A stretch of 43,625 nt of DNA from JAYEIA01 sp964472505. Its GTDB lineage: Bacteria; Bacteroidota; Bacteroidia; Bacteroidales; JAADGE01. Below the pieces are notes generated by a model that worked only from the letters and a program-made list of their open reading frames with translations, was not told the origin of the DNA and made no database searches. This document shows, in pieces, positions 35,206 to 42,918 of this stretch. Made by a program: the position numbers and the translations under genes. The stretch lies in NCBI GenBank assembly GCA_964472505.1, contig CAYYQW010000028.1:1-43625 (forward strand). The letters run 5' to 3'. The first letter of the stretch is position 1, and each line of letters starts with the position of its first letter.

Positions 35206-36038
35206 TAAAAATTAAAATTATTGGGGTCGGGGCCTATGCGTTCATTTTTATCTAAAGCATCTATTTGTTTTATATCTTTTTGGCTAAGTTCAAAATCAAA
35301 CAGTTCAGAATTTTCTTTTATGCGTTCTTTATGTACGGATTTGGGAATGCTAACGACACCCTTTTGTAAATCCCAACGAAGAACAATTTGAACCGGAGTT
35401 TTTCCGTATTTTTCGGACAATTTTTCTAACAGCTCAATGTCGGTGGCTTTGCCTTTCATAATGGGCGACCAGGCTTCAAATTGTATGCTGTTACTTTTGC
35501 AGAAATCAAGCAAATCAGCCTGTACCAAATGCGGGTGAAATTCCACCTGATTGACGGTTGGCATGCTCTCGGCTTCCAACATAAGGTCTTCCAAGTGATG
35601 TTGTAAAAAATTGCTGACGCCTATGGATTTTGCGCTTCCTTGCCGGCACAAATACTCCAAAGCTTTCCAACTGTCTTTATATTTCCCGGGAACGGGCCAA
35701 TGTATAAGATATAAATCCAAATAATCGGTTTGCAGTCTGTTCAGACTTTCACCAAAGGCTTTTAGCGCTTTTTCGTAGCCTTGGTCACTGTTCCAAAGTT
35801 TAGATGTCAGGAAAATTTCTTCACGCGGAATGCCGGATGCTTTTATGGCTTTACCTACGCCTTCTTCGTTACCGTATATGGCTGCTGTATCAATCTGTCG
35901 GTATCCGATTTCCAATGCATAACTTACGGCATCAAACACTTCTTTTCCGTCTTTTGACTTGAAAGTTCCAAGCCCGAGGTAAGGCATTTGTGTTCCGTTG
36001 CTGAGCTCTGTGCTTCCTTGTAAGTCTGTTATTTTCAT
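35205..36038 (-). CDS. Aldo/keto reductase
   Basis: The 277-residue NADPH-dependent reductase begins MKITDLQGSTELSNGTQMPY. It shows the family landmarks: RQIDTAAIYGNEEGVG with catalytic Asp and Tyr, FLTSKLW with the catalytic Lys, YLIHWPVPG with the His, and a C-terminal SIPKSVHKERIKEN cofactor-binding segment. It reduces aldehydes or ketones; substrate unknown. A longer frame from 36158 would add 40 residues but crosses a terminator and a TATATTTG promoter box, so I use the Met at 36038. Confidence 0.92.
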   Translation of the reverse strand: MKITDLQGSTELSNGTQMPYLGLGTFKSKDGKEVFDAVSYALEIGYRQIDTAAIYGNEEGVGKAIKASGIPREEIFLTSKLWNSDQGYEKALKAFGESLNRLQTDYLDLYLIHWPVPGKYKDSWKALEYLCRQGSAKSIGVSNFLQHHLEDLMLEAESMPTVNQVEFHPHLVQADLLDFCKSNSIQFEAWSPIMKGKATDIELLEKLSEKYGKTPVQIVLRWDLQKGVVSIPKSVHKERIKENSELFDFELSQKDIKQIDALDKNERIGPDPNNFNF

Positions 36039-36053
36039 GCTTTTATTTTTTAT

Positions 36054-36061
36054 CAAATATA
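36054..36061 (-). promoter_or_regulatory. -7 promoter element for the aldo/keto reductase
   Basis: TATATTTG on the minus strand matches TAnnTTTG exactly, 15 bases before the chosen start. It implies a very short leader. Confidence 0.5.
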
Positions 36062-36116
36062 AGCAAATTATGAGAGTACTTAAAAAAATATCGGTTTTAT
36101 TGCTTAGATAAAACAA

Positions 36117-36150
36117 AAAGCATCGCAAATCCAAAGACCTGCGATGCTTT
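36117..36150 (-). terminator. Rho-independent terminator after the mdh operon
   Basis: AAAGCATCGCA (36117-36127) and TGCGATGCTTT (36140-36150) form a perfect 11-bp stem with a 12-base loop. On the minus strand it is followed by TTTTTGTTTT. It lies 20 bases after the small gene behind mdh. Confidence 0.85.
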
Positions 36151-36169
36151 AAAAACAAACAAAAAAGAA

Positions 36170-36358
36170 CTATTGATTATGGCTTTTCAGTAATTTCATT
36201 TTTGTTACAATATCTTGCGTAATGCCTTCAACGGATATGACAGCTCCGGAGATGGCATCCATTTTTACCAAATCTAAAGCTTGTTTCTGTTTTATTTGCG
36301 ATTTGTAAAAATTATCAATACAAAAATAGATCGCATTTGTCTTGGCAGCAATACCCAT
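36170..36358 (-). CDS. Small protein, possible FMN-binding-domain remnant
   Basis: This 62-residue open frame lies 11 bases after mdh and before a strong terminator, so it is transcribed with it. Its C-terminal half, KMDAISGAVISVEGITQDIV, resembles the FMN-attachment region of FMN-binding (RnfG/NqrC-like) domains, where DAISGAT(I/V)(T/S) is expected. Here the flavin-bearing Thr is Val. The preceding part is too short for a full domain. It may be a remnant or a small stand-alone protein; similarity is by eye. Confidence 0.45.
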   Translation of the reverse strand: MGIAAKTNAIYFCIDNFYKSQIKQKQALDLVKMDAISGAVISVEGITQDIVTKMKLLKSHNQ

Positions 36359-36369
36359 TTATTGGTATT

Positions 36370-37305
36370 TTAAAACAAGTTCATGGATTTCAGAACATCT
36401 ACCGATTCTTTTACTTTTTGTGCCGAAACATTCACCAACTCACGTTCTTCATCGTTAAGCTCTATTTCCAGAACCCGTTCTGCGCCGTTTTTTCCCAACA
36501 TCACCGGAACTCCGAAATAGATATCTTTGTAGCCGTATTCTCCGTTTAAATAAACGCTGGCCGGTTCAAAACGTCTTTGGTTTTTAGCAACTGCCACAGC
36601 CATTTTAGCTGCCGCATATCCGGGGGCATACCAGGCAGAAGTGCCAAGCAGTTTTACAATTTCACCGCCTCCGAAACGCGTACGTTCAATAATGGCATCG
36701 ATTCGGTCTTTAGCCAAAAGCTGAGTTAAGGGTGCTCCGCTGATTGATGTATAGCGCGGCAAGGGCACCATGGTGTCGCCGTGGCCGCCGAGTGTAATGG
36801 CTTCAATGTCTTTAGGAGAGCAATCCAATTCCGAAGCCAGAAATTTTTTGTATCGTGCCGTATCCAGCATTCCGGCCATACCGATTACTTTTTGCGGCGC
36901 CAGTTTAGATGTGAATAAGGCGGCATAAGCCATTACATCCAACGGATTGGCTACAATGATATAAATGGCATTTGGCGAATATTTTACGGCATTTTCCATG
37001 ACTTGTTTCATGATTTTACCGTTGGTTTCAATTAAGTCTTCGCGACTCATGCCCGGTTTTCTGGGTTTACCCGATGTAACAATAACCACGGATGAATCTT
37101 TTGTGGCTTCATAATCATTGGTTACACCCTGTATTTGAGTGGTATAGCGTGCCAATGGTGCGGTTTGTTCTAAATCAAGCGCTTTGCCTTCGGCCAAGCC
37201 TTCAATAACATCCAACAAAACCAGTCGATTGCATATTTCTTTTTCGGCAACTACTTGTGCGCAGGTTGCTCCTACATTGCCTGCTCCGATAATTGATATT
37301 TTCAT
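36370..37305 (-). CDS. mdh: Malate dehydrogenase
   Basis: The 311-residue enzyme starts MKISIIGAGNVGATCAQ, the Rossmann NAD-binding loop. It continues with VIVTSGKPRKPGMSREDL (the substrate-binding Arg loop), IVANPLDVM, and GGHGDTMVPL with the catalytic His. It is of the lactate-dehydrogenase-like MDH type and interconverts malate and oxaloacetate with NAD in the citric acid cycle. PRKPGMSR, with Arg rather than Gln in the specificity loop, supports malate. A small gene follows after 11 bases, then a terminator. The 245 bases upstream are shared with the divergent VPS10-type gene and hold no further feature I can support. Confidence 0.95.
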   Translation of the reverse strand: MKISIIGAGNVGATCAQVVAEKEICNRLVLLDVIEGLAEGKALDLEQTAPLARYTTQIQGVTNDYEATKDSSVVIVTSGKPRKPGMSREDLIETNGKIMKQVMENAVKYSPNAIYIIVANPLDVMAYAALFTSKLAPQKVIGMAGMLDTARYKKFLASELDCSPKDIEAITLGGHGDTMVPLPRYTSISGAPLTQLLAKDRIDAIIERTRFGGGEIVKLLGTSAWYAPGYAAAKMAVAVAKNQRRFEPASVYLNGEYGYKDIYFGVPVMLGKNGAERVLEIELNDEERELVNVSAQKVKESVDVLKSMNLF

Positions 37306-37550
37306 AAGTCATATATTTTATGTTTGCGATTCAAATAAACTAAAAAAATGTGATGAATTTTTAAGTTTTGCTAAAATACTTGTCAAAACTGATAAGATTC
37401 ATATAAATGTTCAATTATGAAGAACAAGCAAACCGCATTGCATAATAAAAACTGCTGTTTTTTTCTTAACTTGTAATCCTGTAATTTATAAGGTTGTACA
37501 AACCGGTATTTTATTAAAACCTAATTTTTTTAACACTTAACACATTAAGT

Positions 37551-40500
37551 ATGAAGCAAAAAATATTATTATCGTTATTAACAGCTTTGTTTTTCTTTGT
37601 CGGGCATACGGTTTCGGCACAAGATGACGGAGCCAAAGAACTAAACCAAAAAGTACTGAGCGGGCTTAAATTTAGAAGCATAGGGCCTGCTTTAACATCG
37701 GGGCGTATTTCCGATTTTGCGGTTAATCCGGATAACAATTCGGAATATTATGTGGCTGCAGCCAGCGGGCACGTATGGAAAACCGAGAACAAAGGAATTA
37801 CCTTTAAACCTGTTTTTGATAATTACGGCGCATATTCCATGGGTTGTATTACAATGGATCCTAATAATCATAATACATTATGGATAGGAACCGGCGAAAA
37901 CAACCACCAGCGTGCTTTAGGTTACGGAAACGGCGTTTATAAAAGTACCGACGGCGGTAAGTCATGGACGAATATGGGTTTGAAGGAATCGCGACAAATA
38001 GGAATGATTGTGATTCATCCGGAAAACTCCGATATTGTGTTTGCGGCAGCTGAAGGCTCTGTATGGGGTCCCGGCGGTGATCGCGGCTTATATCAAACAA
38101 CCGACGGCGGTAAGAACTGGACTAAAGTTTTGGAAATTAGTGAGAATACCGGTGTGAACAATGTGATTATGGATCCGGAAAATCCTAATATTATGTATGC
38201 TTCTTCGGAGCAACGTCGGAGAACCTTTTTTACCAAAATAGGCGGCGGCCCGGAAAGTGCCATATATAAATCGGAAGACGGCGGAAAAAATTGGCGTAAA
38301 CTCACATCGGGATTGCCCTCAGGCCATGTTGGAGGAATGGGTATTGATGTATCTCCCGCTAATCCGAATTATGTGTATGCCATTATTGAAGCTGAAGGTG
38401 AAACCGGCGGTTTTTTTCGTTCGACCGACAAAGGGGAATCTTGGAATAAGATGAGCGACCACTCAAGCAGCGGACAATACTATAACGAAATATTCTGCGA
38501 CCCGAAAGACCCGAATAAAGTGTTTTCAGTAGAAACATATTCGCATTACACCGAAGACGGCGGGAAAACATGGAAACGCCTCGGAAGAGACGAAAGACAC
38601 GTAGATGACCATGCTTTGTGGATAGACCCCTCCGATACCGATCACCTGATAATAGGCGGCGACGGCGGTGTTTATGAGACTTACGATATGGGTGCTAACT
38701 GGCGTTTTGTACCAAACTTGCCGGTTACGCAATTTTACAGAGTGTATGTAGATAATGCAGAACCCTTTTATAATGTTTACGGCGGAACGCAGGACAATAA
38801 CAGCCTCGGCGGCCCTTCTCGTAACATAAGCCGGCACGGCGTACCTTCCACCGATTGGGCTCCCACGCTTGGCGGCGACGGTTTCTGGGGTGCTGTTGAC
38901 CCGGATAATCCGGACATTGTTTATTCGGAATACCAATACGGAAATATTTTCAGATACGATAAGAAAAGCGGCGAACGTTTGAGAATTAAACCATATCCGG
39001 CCAAAGATGAGCTCAGTTATCGTTGGAATTGGAATGCGCCTTTTATCATAAGCCCGCATAACAAAAAACGCCTGTACATTGCAGCCAACAAACTTTTCCG
39101 AAGCGACGACAGAGGCAGCTCCTGGACAACATTGGGCGGCGACCTTACGGCTAATATCGACCGAAATACGTGGAAAGTAATGGGTAAATTTTGGAGTACC
39201 GATGCCGTAGTGAAAGACGTTTCAACTTCTTTGTACGGAACCATTGTCTCGCTTGACGAATCACCGATTAAAGAAGGTTTACTATACGTAGGAAGTGATG
39301 ACGGCATGTTGCGCGTGAGCGAAGACGGCGGAGAAAATTGGCGCGTTGCCAACAACTTTCCCGGTGCCCCGGATTATTGTTACATCAGCGACATTAAAGC
39401 CGACCGCTTTGACGAAAATGTGGTGTTTGCAACACTCAGCAATTTTAAAAGCGATGATTTTAAACCCTACGTATATAAAAGTACCAATAAAGGCAGAACT
39501 TGGAAATCCATCAGCAATAATCTGCCCGAAAACGGAACCGTGCATACCCTTGAGCAGGATTTTAAAAAGAAAGATTTACTCTTTTTGGGAACGGAATTTA
39601 GTTTCTTTTTCAGTGTAAACGGCGGCGAAAAATGGATTGAATTCGATAAGGGAATGCCCGATATTCAGGTGGCCGATATTGCCATACAGGAACGTGAAAG
39701 CGATATTGTTTTGGCTACTTTCGGGCGCGGTTTCTACATAATAGATGACTACTCGCCACTGCGTACATTGACTGATGATTTTGTGAAAAATACCGATGCG
39801 CATATTTTCCCCGTGAAAGATGCTTTGCAGTATATCCAAACAAGCAAACAATACGGACAAGGTGCCACGGTTTGGTTAGCGGAAAACCCGCCTTTCGGAG
39901 CGGTATTTAGTTATTACCTGAAAGAGGTTCCGAAAACATCCAAACAGTTGCGTAAAGAAAAGGAGAAGAAATTGTTTGAAAACTCCGAAAAAATTCCGCA
40001 ACCAAGTTGGAAAGAATTGTTGGAAGAAGAGAACGAAGAAGCGACTTATCTTCTGTTTACCGTAAAGAACAGTGAGGGCAAAACCGTGCAAAAATTTACG
40101 GCGAAACCTTCTGCAGGGCTTTCACGAACCGCTTGGGATTTAACTTACGACAATCCTTTCCCTACGGAAGCTTCCGACGGCAAATTCAGTCCGTTTAAAT
40201 CCGAACGCAGCGGTATGCTTGCATTGCCCGGAAAGTACAGCGTAGAAATGGGTATGTATCATCAAGGCAGCTATGAAGCGATGGGCGAGCCCGTTGACTT
40301 TAACGTGAAACGACTAAGTAATACTACACTGCCGGCCAAAGACAAAGCAGCTTTAGACGCTTATTTTGCCGATTTGGATGAAACGGCTCGAAAAGTTTAC
40401 GGAACAAGCAGCTATTTAAGTGAGCTGATGAAAAAAGTTGCGACCATCAAGCAAACGGTTCTCAAAACGGCTGCTGCAGATATTGAATTGATGAATCAGG

Positions 40501-40811
40501 TGCAGGAAGTTGAAAAAGCACTCCAAGATGTAAGATTTGAAATGCACGGCGTTTCGGCAAAAGCCAGTTATGAAGAAATTCCGCCGCACAAATTGCCTAT
40601 TTATAAACGCATGAGTAACACTTATTGGACACATTCAGGCTCCACATCGGATGTTACCGAAACTGAAAAACAGCAGTTAGCGATTATCAATGAGCAGTTG
40701 CCGCCGGTAATCGAAAAACTTAAAGTGCTCACAAAAGAAGCTGAGAAGATAGAGCAAAAATTAGAAGAAATAAATGCTCCCTGGACACCCGGAAGAATTA
40801 TTGAGGAATAG
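37551..40811 (+). CDS. Secreted VPS10/sortilin-type beta-propeller protein
   Basis: The 1086-residue protein has a signal peptide (MKQKILLSLLTALFFFVG, cleavage near residue 23). A propeller follows to about residue 740, with about ten Asp-box turns of the S-x-D-x-G-x-x-W type, for example KSTDGGKSW, QTTDGGKNW, KSEDGGKNW, RSDDRGSSW and VSEDGGENW. The last 350 residues carry a beta-domain and a helical, coiled-coil-like end. Such proteins are annotated as VPS10 domain or BNR-repeat glycosyl hydrolases in Bacteroidota; catalytic activity is doubtful and some may bind peptides. It is a single gene ending in a strong terminator. Confidence 0.88.
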   Translation: MKQKILLSLLTALFFFVGHTVSAQDDGAKELNQKVLSGLKFRSIGPALTSGRISDFAVNPDNNSEYYVAAASGHVWKTENKGITFKPVFDNYGAYSMGCITMDPNNHNTLWIGTGENNHQRALGYGNGVYKSTDGGKSWTNMGLKESRQIGMIVIHPENSDIVFAAAEGSVWGPGGDRGLYQTTDGGKNWTKVLEISENTGVNNVIMDPENPNIMYASSEQRRRTFFTKIGGGPESAIYKSEDGGKNWRKLTSGLPSGHVGGMGIDVSPANPNYVYAIIEAEGETGGFFRSTDKGESWNKMSDHSSSGQYYNEIFCDPKDPNKVFSVETYSHYTEDGGKTWKRLGRDERHVDDHALWIDPSDTDHLIIGGDGGVYETYDMGANWRFVPNLPVTQFYRVYVDNAEPFYNVYGGTQDNNSLGGPSRNISRHGVPSTDWAPTLGGDGFWGAVDPDNPDIVYSEYQYGNIFRYDKKSGERLRIKPYPAKDELSYRWNWNAPFIISPHNKKRLYIAANKLFRSDDRGSSWTTLGGDLTANIDRNTWKVMGKFWSTDAVVKDVSTSLYGTIVSLDESPIKEGLLYVGSDDGMLRVSEDGGENWRVANNFPGAPDYCYISDIKADRFDENVVFATLSNFKSDDFKPYVYKSTNKGRTWKSISNNLPENGTVHTLEQDFKKKDLLFLGTEFSFFFSVNGGEKWIEFDKGMPDIQVADIAIQERESDIVLATFGRGFYIIDDYSPLRTLTDDFVKNTDAHIFPVKDALQYIQTSKQYGQGATVWLAENPPFGAVFSYYLKEVPKTSKQLRKEKEKKLFENSEKIPQPSWKELLEEENEEATYLLFTVKNSEGKTVQKFTAKPSAGLSRTAWDLTYDNPFPTEASDGKFSPFKSERSGMLALPGKYSVEMGMYHQGSYEAMGEPVDFNVKRLSNTTLPAKDKAALDAYFADLDETARKVYGTSSYLSELMKKVATIKQTVLKTAAADIELMNQVQEVEKALQDVRFEMHGVSAKASYEEIPPHKLPIYKRMSNTYWTHSGSTSDVTETEKQQLAIINEQLPPVIEKLKVLTKEAEKIEQKLEEINAPWTPGRIIEE

Positions 40812-40835
40812 TTATTAAAAACAGACAGTGAATTT

Positions 40836-40866
40836 AAAAACCGCCGAAATTTTTCGGCGGTTTTTT
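40836..40866 (+). terminator. Rho-independent terminator of the VPS10-type gene
   Basis: AAAAACCGCCGAAA (40836-40849) and TTTCGGCGGTTTTT (40852-40865) form a perfect 14-bp stem with a 2-base loop, followed by T residues. It separates the large gene from the micro-ORF array. Confidence 0.92.
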
Positions 40867-40939
40867 GTTTGCCCTTTCGCAGAGCCGACAAGCTTCCGGT
40901 GAATTAGATACATAGTACACTATTTTTTTTGGGTTTTTC

Positions 40940-40965
40940 TGTAACCTTTATTTGTGCCTGTTCGT
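40940..40965 (+). promoter_or_regulatory. ECF-type promoter before the micro-ORF array
   Basis: TGTAACC (40940-40946) is followed, 17 bases after GTAAC, by CGT (40963-40965), the layout of ECF-sigma promoters. Transcription would start near 40972, about 40 bases before the first micro-ORF. The array lies between this and a terminator, so it forms a complete transcription unit. Which sigma factor reads it is not known; the ECF gene in this window has a similar TGTAACC upstream. Confidence 0.5.
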
Positions 40966-41012
40966 TTTAAGAGTAAAGAAACACAAATAATAAACATTTA
41001 AAATTTTAAGCC

Positions 41013-41093
41013 ATGAAAACACGATATTTTAACTCGAGAATTCGCAACCGAAGAACCAAAATCACCAACCAATACACGCGCTGTCATAATTAA
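41013..41093 (+). CDS. Basic micropeptide 1 of a tandem array (26 aa)
   Basis: ATG at 41013 and TAA at 41091-41093 enclose 26 codons, beginning MKTRYFNSRI and ending RCHN. The peptide has eight Lys/Arg, no acidic residue and one Cys. It is too short for standard gene callers. The leader before it (ACATTTAAAATTTTAAGCC) resembles the leaders of copies 2-4. It differs from copy 2 at three bases: one changes Lys2 to Asn, two are synonymous (Tyr5, Ile10). I know no family for it. Possible roles are RNA or membrane binding, or an antimicrobial or signalling peptide; all are guesses. Confidence 0.6.
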   Translation: MKTRYFNSRIRNRRTKITNQYTRCHN

Positions 41094-41140
41094 ACCAAAC
41101 ACAAACAAACCGAAATACAAACATTAAAAATATTTAAGCC

Positions 41141-41221
41141 ATGAACACACGATACTTTAACTCGAGAATCCGCAACCGAAGAACCAAAATCACCAACCAA
41201 TACACGCGCTGTCATAATTAA
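41141..41221 (+). CDS. Basic micropeptide 2 of a tandem array (26 aa)
   Basis: Exactly 128 bases after copy 1 a second frame of 26 codons starts MNTRYFNSRI, continues RNRRTKITNQ and ends TRCHN. It carries seven Lys/Arg and no acidic residue. The 47-base spacer on each side is the same, including the ATTTAAGCC leader. It is identical to copy 3 in every base. Coding is supported by the pattern across copies, in which the reading frame is kept and most changes are silent. Confidence 0.6.
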   Translation: MNTRYFNSRIRNRRTKITNQYTRCHN

Positions 41222-41268
41222 ACCAAACACAAACAAACCGAAATACAAACATTAAAAATATTTAAGCC

Positions 41269-41349
41269 ATGAACACACGATACTTTAACTCGAGAATCCG
41301 CAACCGAAGAACCAAAATCACCAACCAATACACGCGCTGTCATAATTAA
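41269..41349 (+). CDS. Basic micropeptide 3 of a tandem array (26 aa)
   Basis: The third unit, 128 bases after the second, is identical to it in coding and spacer sequence, so the duplication is recent or the copies are homogenised by recombination. The peptide is the same 26-residue arginine-rich product. Confidence 0.6.
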   Translation: MNTRYFNSRIRNRRTKITNQYTRCHN

Positions 41350-41396
41350 ACCAAACACAAACAAACCGAAATACAAACATTAAAAATATTTAAGCC

Positions 41397-41468
41397 ATGA
41401 ACACACGATATTTTAACTCCCGAATCAAAACCTCAAGAAGCCGCACCAAAAGCCAATTTGCCAATTAA
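41397..41468 (+). CDS. Basic micropeptide 4 of a tandem array (23 aa)
   Basis: The fourth frame again begins 128 bases later with MNTRYFNSRI, but ends differently: KTSRSRTKSQFAN, 23 residues in all, without Cys. Within the first ten codons it differs from copies 2-3 only at silent sites (Tyr TAT for TAC, Ser TCC for TCG, Arg CGA for AGA). The C-terminal half keeps a basic, Ser/Thr-rich character with a new sequence. This is the best evidence that the N-terminal ten residues are under selection as protein. It is followed by a terminator. Confidence 0.62.
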   Translation: MNTRYFNSRIKTSRSRTKSQFAN

Positions 41469-41509
41469 TCATCTTTTCTTCATACACACACATATATCCC
41501 AATTTACAA

Positions 41510-41534
41510 AAGGCCGAATATCTCATTCGGCCTT
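41510..41534 (+). terminator. Terminator hairpin after the micro-ORF array
   Basis: AAGGCCGAAT (41510-41519) and ATTCGGCCTT (41525-41534) form a perfect 10-bp stem with a 5-base loop, followed by CTTCAATTTT. It closes the array's transcription unit. Confidence 0.8.
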
Positions 41535-41590
41535 CTTCAATTTTGATAAATATTTTTTTCGGAATTAAGAGCGGAAAATGTAGTAACACA

Positions 41591-41649
41591 ATAACAACGG
41601 TCAATCTTATTCAGGCATCAATAATATGCCGGGTGGTTATATAAATGTT
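41591..41649. repeat. Short hairpin-GTT element, copy C (divergent)
   Basis: ATAACAACGG (41591-41600) faces CCGGGTGGTTAT (41629-41640), then ATAAATGTT ends the element at 41649. Its right half matches copies D and E (GCCGGGTGGTTATA), while its loop is longer. It marks the left edge of the ParDE unit, as copy A marks that of HigBA. Confidence 0.6.
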
Positions 41650-41655
41650 GCAAAT

Positions 41656-41682
41656 GATGTAAATATGGTGTATATTTACATC
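41656..41682 (+). promoter_or_regulatory. Palindromic operator of the ParDE module
   Basis: GATGTAAATAT (41656-41666) and ATATTTACATC (41672-41682) are perfect 11-bp inverted repeats around GGTGT, 17 bases before the antitoxin start. The right arm contains TATATTTA, one base short of the -7 element. A ribbon-helix-helix antitoxin would be expected to bind here and repress. Confidence 0.75.
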
Positions 41683-41699
41683 AAAAATAAAATAAGATT

Positions 41700-41939
41700 A
41701 TGCCAAGACAAAGTATAACTTTCTCGAAACCAAATGATGAATGGTTAAAAGCTCAGGTAGAAAACGGGGAATATTCCGGCAAAAGTGAACTTGTCAATGA
41801 TTTGATTCGGCAGGCTCGAAAACAGCATGTTCAAATTGATTGGATTAGGGCAAAATTGGAAAAAGCTGAAAAAAGCGGATTCACCGATGACAGCAAAGAG
41901 CAAATTTTAAAACAGTCAAAGGCTTTACTTAATGGCTGA
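41700..41939 (+). CDS. parD: ParD-like antitoxin
   Basis: The 79-residue protein begins PRQSITFSKPNDEWLKAQV, then YSGKSELVNDLIRQAR, the strand and two helices of a ribbon-helix-helix DNA-binding domain of the ParD/CopG type. The C-terminal half is a charged helix that would wrap the toxin. It overlaps the toxin gene by 8 bases. A perfect palindrome just upstream is a likely operator. Length and layout are normal; it looks intact. Confidence 0.88.
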   Translation: MPRQSITFSKPNDEWLKAQVENGEYSGKSELVNDLIRQARKQHVQIDWIRAKLEKAEKSGFTDDSKEQILKQSKALLNG

Positions 41940-42219
41940 ATACAGAATAAGTAACAGTGCAAAAGAGGACTTGATTCGCATTCATCATTTCGGTGTCCAA
42001 AAGTTTGGAGTTACTCAAGCTGACAAATACTTTGGGTCATTTTTTGATTGTTTTGAAATTATTGCTCAAAGACCATTTTCATTTCAATCTGCGGACTATA
42101 TAAAAGAAGCTTACAGGAGATGCCCTTGTGGTTCTGATACTGTATATTACAGAATAGATGATAATATGGTTGAGATAATGGCAATTGTTGGAATGCAAGA
42201 TTTAAAAAATATACTTTGA
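41932..42219 (+). CDS. parE: ParE-like toxin
   Basis: The 95-residue protein has the ParE pattern: AEYRISNSAKEDLIRIHHFG, then FEIIAQRPFSFQSADYI, YRRCPCGSDTVYYRID and a last strand VEIMAIVGMQDLKNI. ParE toxins usually inhibit gyrase; RelE-like mRNA cleavage is the alternative. It starts 8 bases inside the antitoxin gene and is of full length. It is followed by the AT-rich tail that also follows the HigBA pair. Confidence 0.88.
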   Translation: MAEYRISNSAKEDLIRIHHFGVQKFGVTQADKYFGSFFDCFEIIAQRPFSFQSADYIKEAYRRCPCGSDTVYYRIDDNMVEIMAIVGMQDLKNIL

Positions 42220-42275
42220 TTTTTTTATGCCCTATAAAATGCTTTACCCTACCGGTAAATTATTTGGCGAACAAC

Positions 42276-42492
42276 TTCAAATCTGTTAAATACCGGTTAT
42301 TTGGTTTTTTCCAAAATATGAGATACGCATTTGAAAAATTAAAACTTCTTTTTCTTCCGGTTTTTTACTGCAAAGGTTGGGCTTTTTCTTTTCTGAATTT
42401 TCTTTGCTTAAGTTTTTTAAAAATGTAATTTTAACATGGAAAAACAGGTATAACTATCCGGGAAATAAATGCCGGGGGGTTATATAAATGTT
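42276..42492. repeat. TA-associated tail with hairpin-GTT element, copy D
   Basis: This AT-rich tail shares several blocks with 43421-43592: TTCAAATCTGTTAAAT at its start, CTTTTTCTTTTC, AAAATGTAATTTTA and CATGGAAAAAC near its end. It closes with TATAAC (42449-42454), CCGG, loop GAAATAAATG, CCGG and GTTATA (42479-42484), then TAAATGTT. It contains no gene I can support; the small frame at 42216-42428 reads the tail. Confidence 0.75.
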
Positions 42493-42546
42493 ACCTGCAA
42501 TTGTAAAAAGAACGAAATAGTTTCTATATAATTCAACTTTATTATT

Positions 42547-42554
42547 TATCTTTG
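42547..42554 (+). promoter_or_regulatory. -7 promoter element of the second HigBA module
   Basis: TATCTTTG matches TAnnTTTG exactly, 26 bases before the toxin start. No clear palindromic operator is seen around it. Confidence 0.5.
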
Positions 42555-42580
42555 TTACATTATTTGAATTGAAAAACTGA

Positions 42581-42913
42581 ATGAATAAAAATTTTGAAGT
42601 CATTTTCCTTGAACAAGCATTAGAGTTTTTAGATAGTTTGGATTTAAAAACGAGACGGAAAATATATTACAACATTGATAAAGCTAAACTTGGACTTGAC
42701 CCAAAATTGTTTAAAAAATTGACGGATGAAATTTGGGAATTTAGAACAAAATATAGCGGACTACAATATCGACTTTTTGCTTTTTGGGAAAGAACCGACA
42801 ATACTGAAACACTTGTAATTTCAACTCACGGTATAGTTAAAAAAGCAGATAAAGTTCCGAAATCTGAAATTGAAAAGGCCGAACGAATTAGAAAAACTTA
42901 TTTTGAAAATTAG
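42581..42913 (+). CDS. higB: RelE/HigB-type toxin (Gp49-like)
   Basis: The 110-residue protein shows the phage-Gp49/HigB pattern of RelE-superfamily toxins: FEVIFLEQALEFLDSLDLKT, then LTDEIWEFRTKYSGLQYRLF with the conserved W-E-x-R core, and a helix VPKSEIEKAERIRKTY. These toxins cleave translated mRNA. The toxin is first and the XRE antitoxin follows after 5 bases, the HigBA order. It appears intact. It is only distantly like the HigB at 395. Confidence 0.88.
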   Translation: MNKNFEVIFLEQALEFLDSLDLKTRRKIYYNIDKAKLGLDPKLFKKLTDEIWEFRTKYSGLQYRLFAFWERTDNTETLVISTHGIVKKADKVPKSEIEKAERIRKTYFEN

Positions 42914-42918
42914 AACCC

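Larger units (their letters stand above)
41013..41396 (+). repeat. Three 128-bp tandem repeats plus a partial fourth
   Basis: Units start at 41013, 41141 and 41269; the fourth (41397) is divergent after its first 30 or so bases. Units 2 and 3 are identical; unit 1 has three changes. Each unit is one micro-ORF plus a 47-base AT- and CAAA-rich spacer. Confidence 0.95.

Noticed and set aside
36039..36158. 40-residue N-terminal extension of the aldo/keto reductase
   Set aside because: It would cross a promoter box and the mdh terminator, and the family normally begins near the Met at 36038.
41013..41468. CRISPR array or plain satellite
   Set aside because: Units are 128 bp with identical spacers and no variable spacer/short-repeat structure. 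The frame conservation and silent changes favour coding units.
42216..42428. 70-codon open frame after the ParE gene
   Set aside because: It lies mostly in the repeated AT-rich tail and its translation is low-complexity Phe/Leu.
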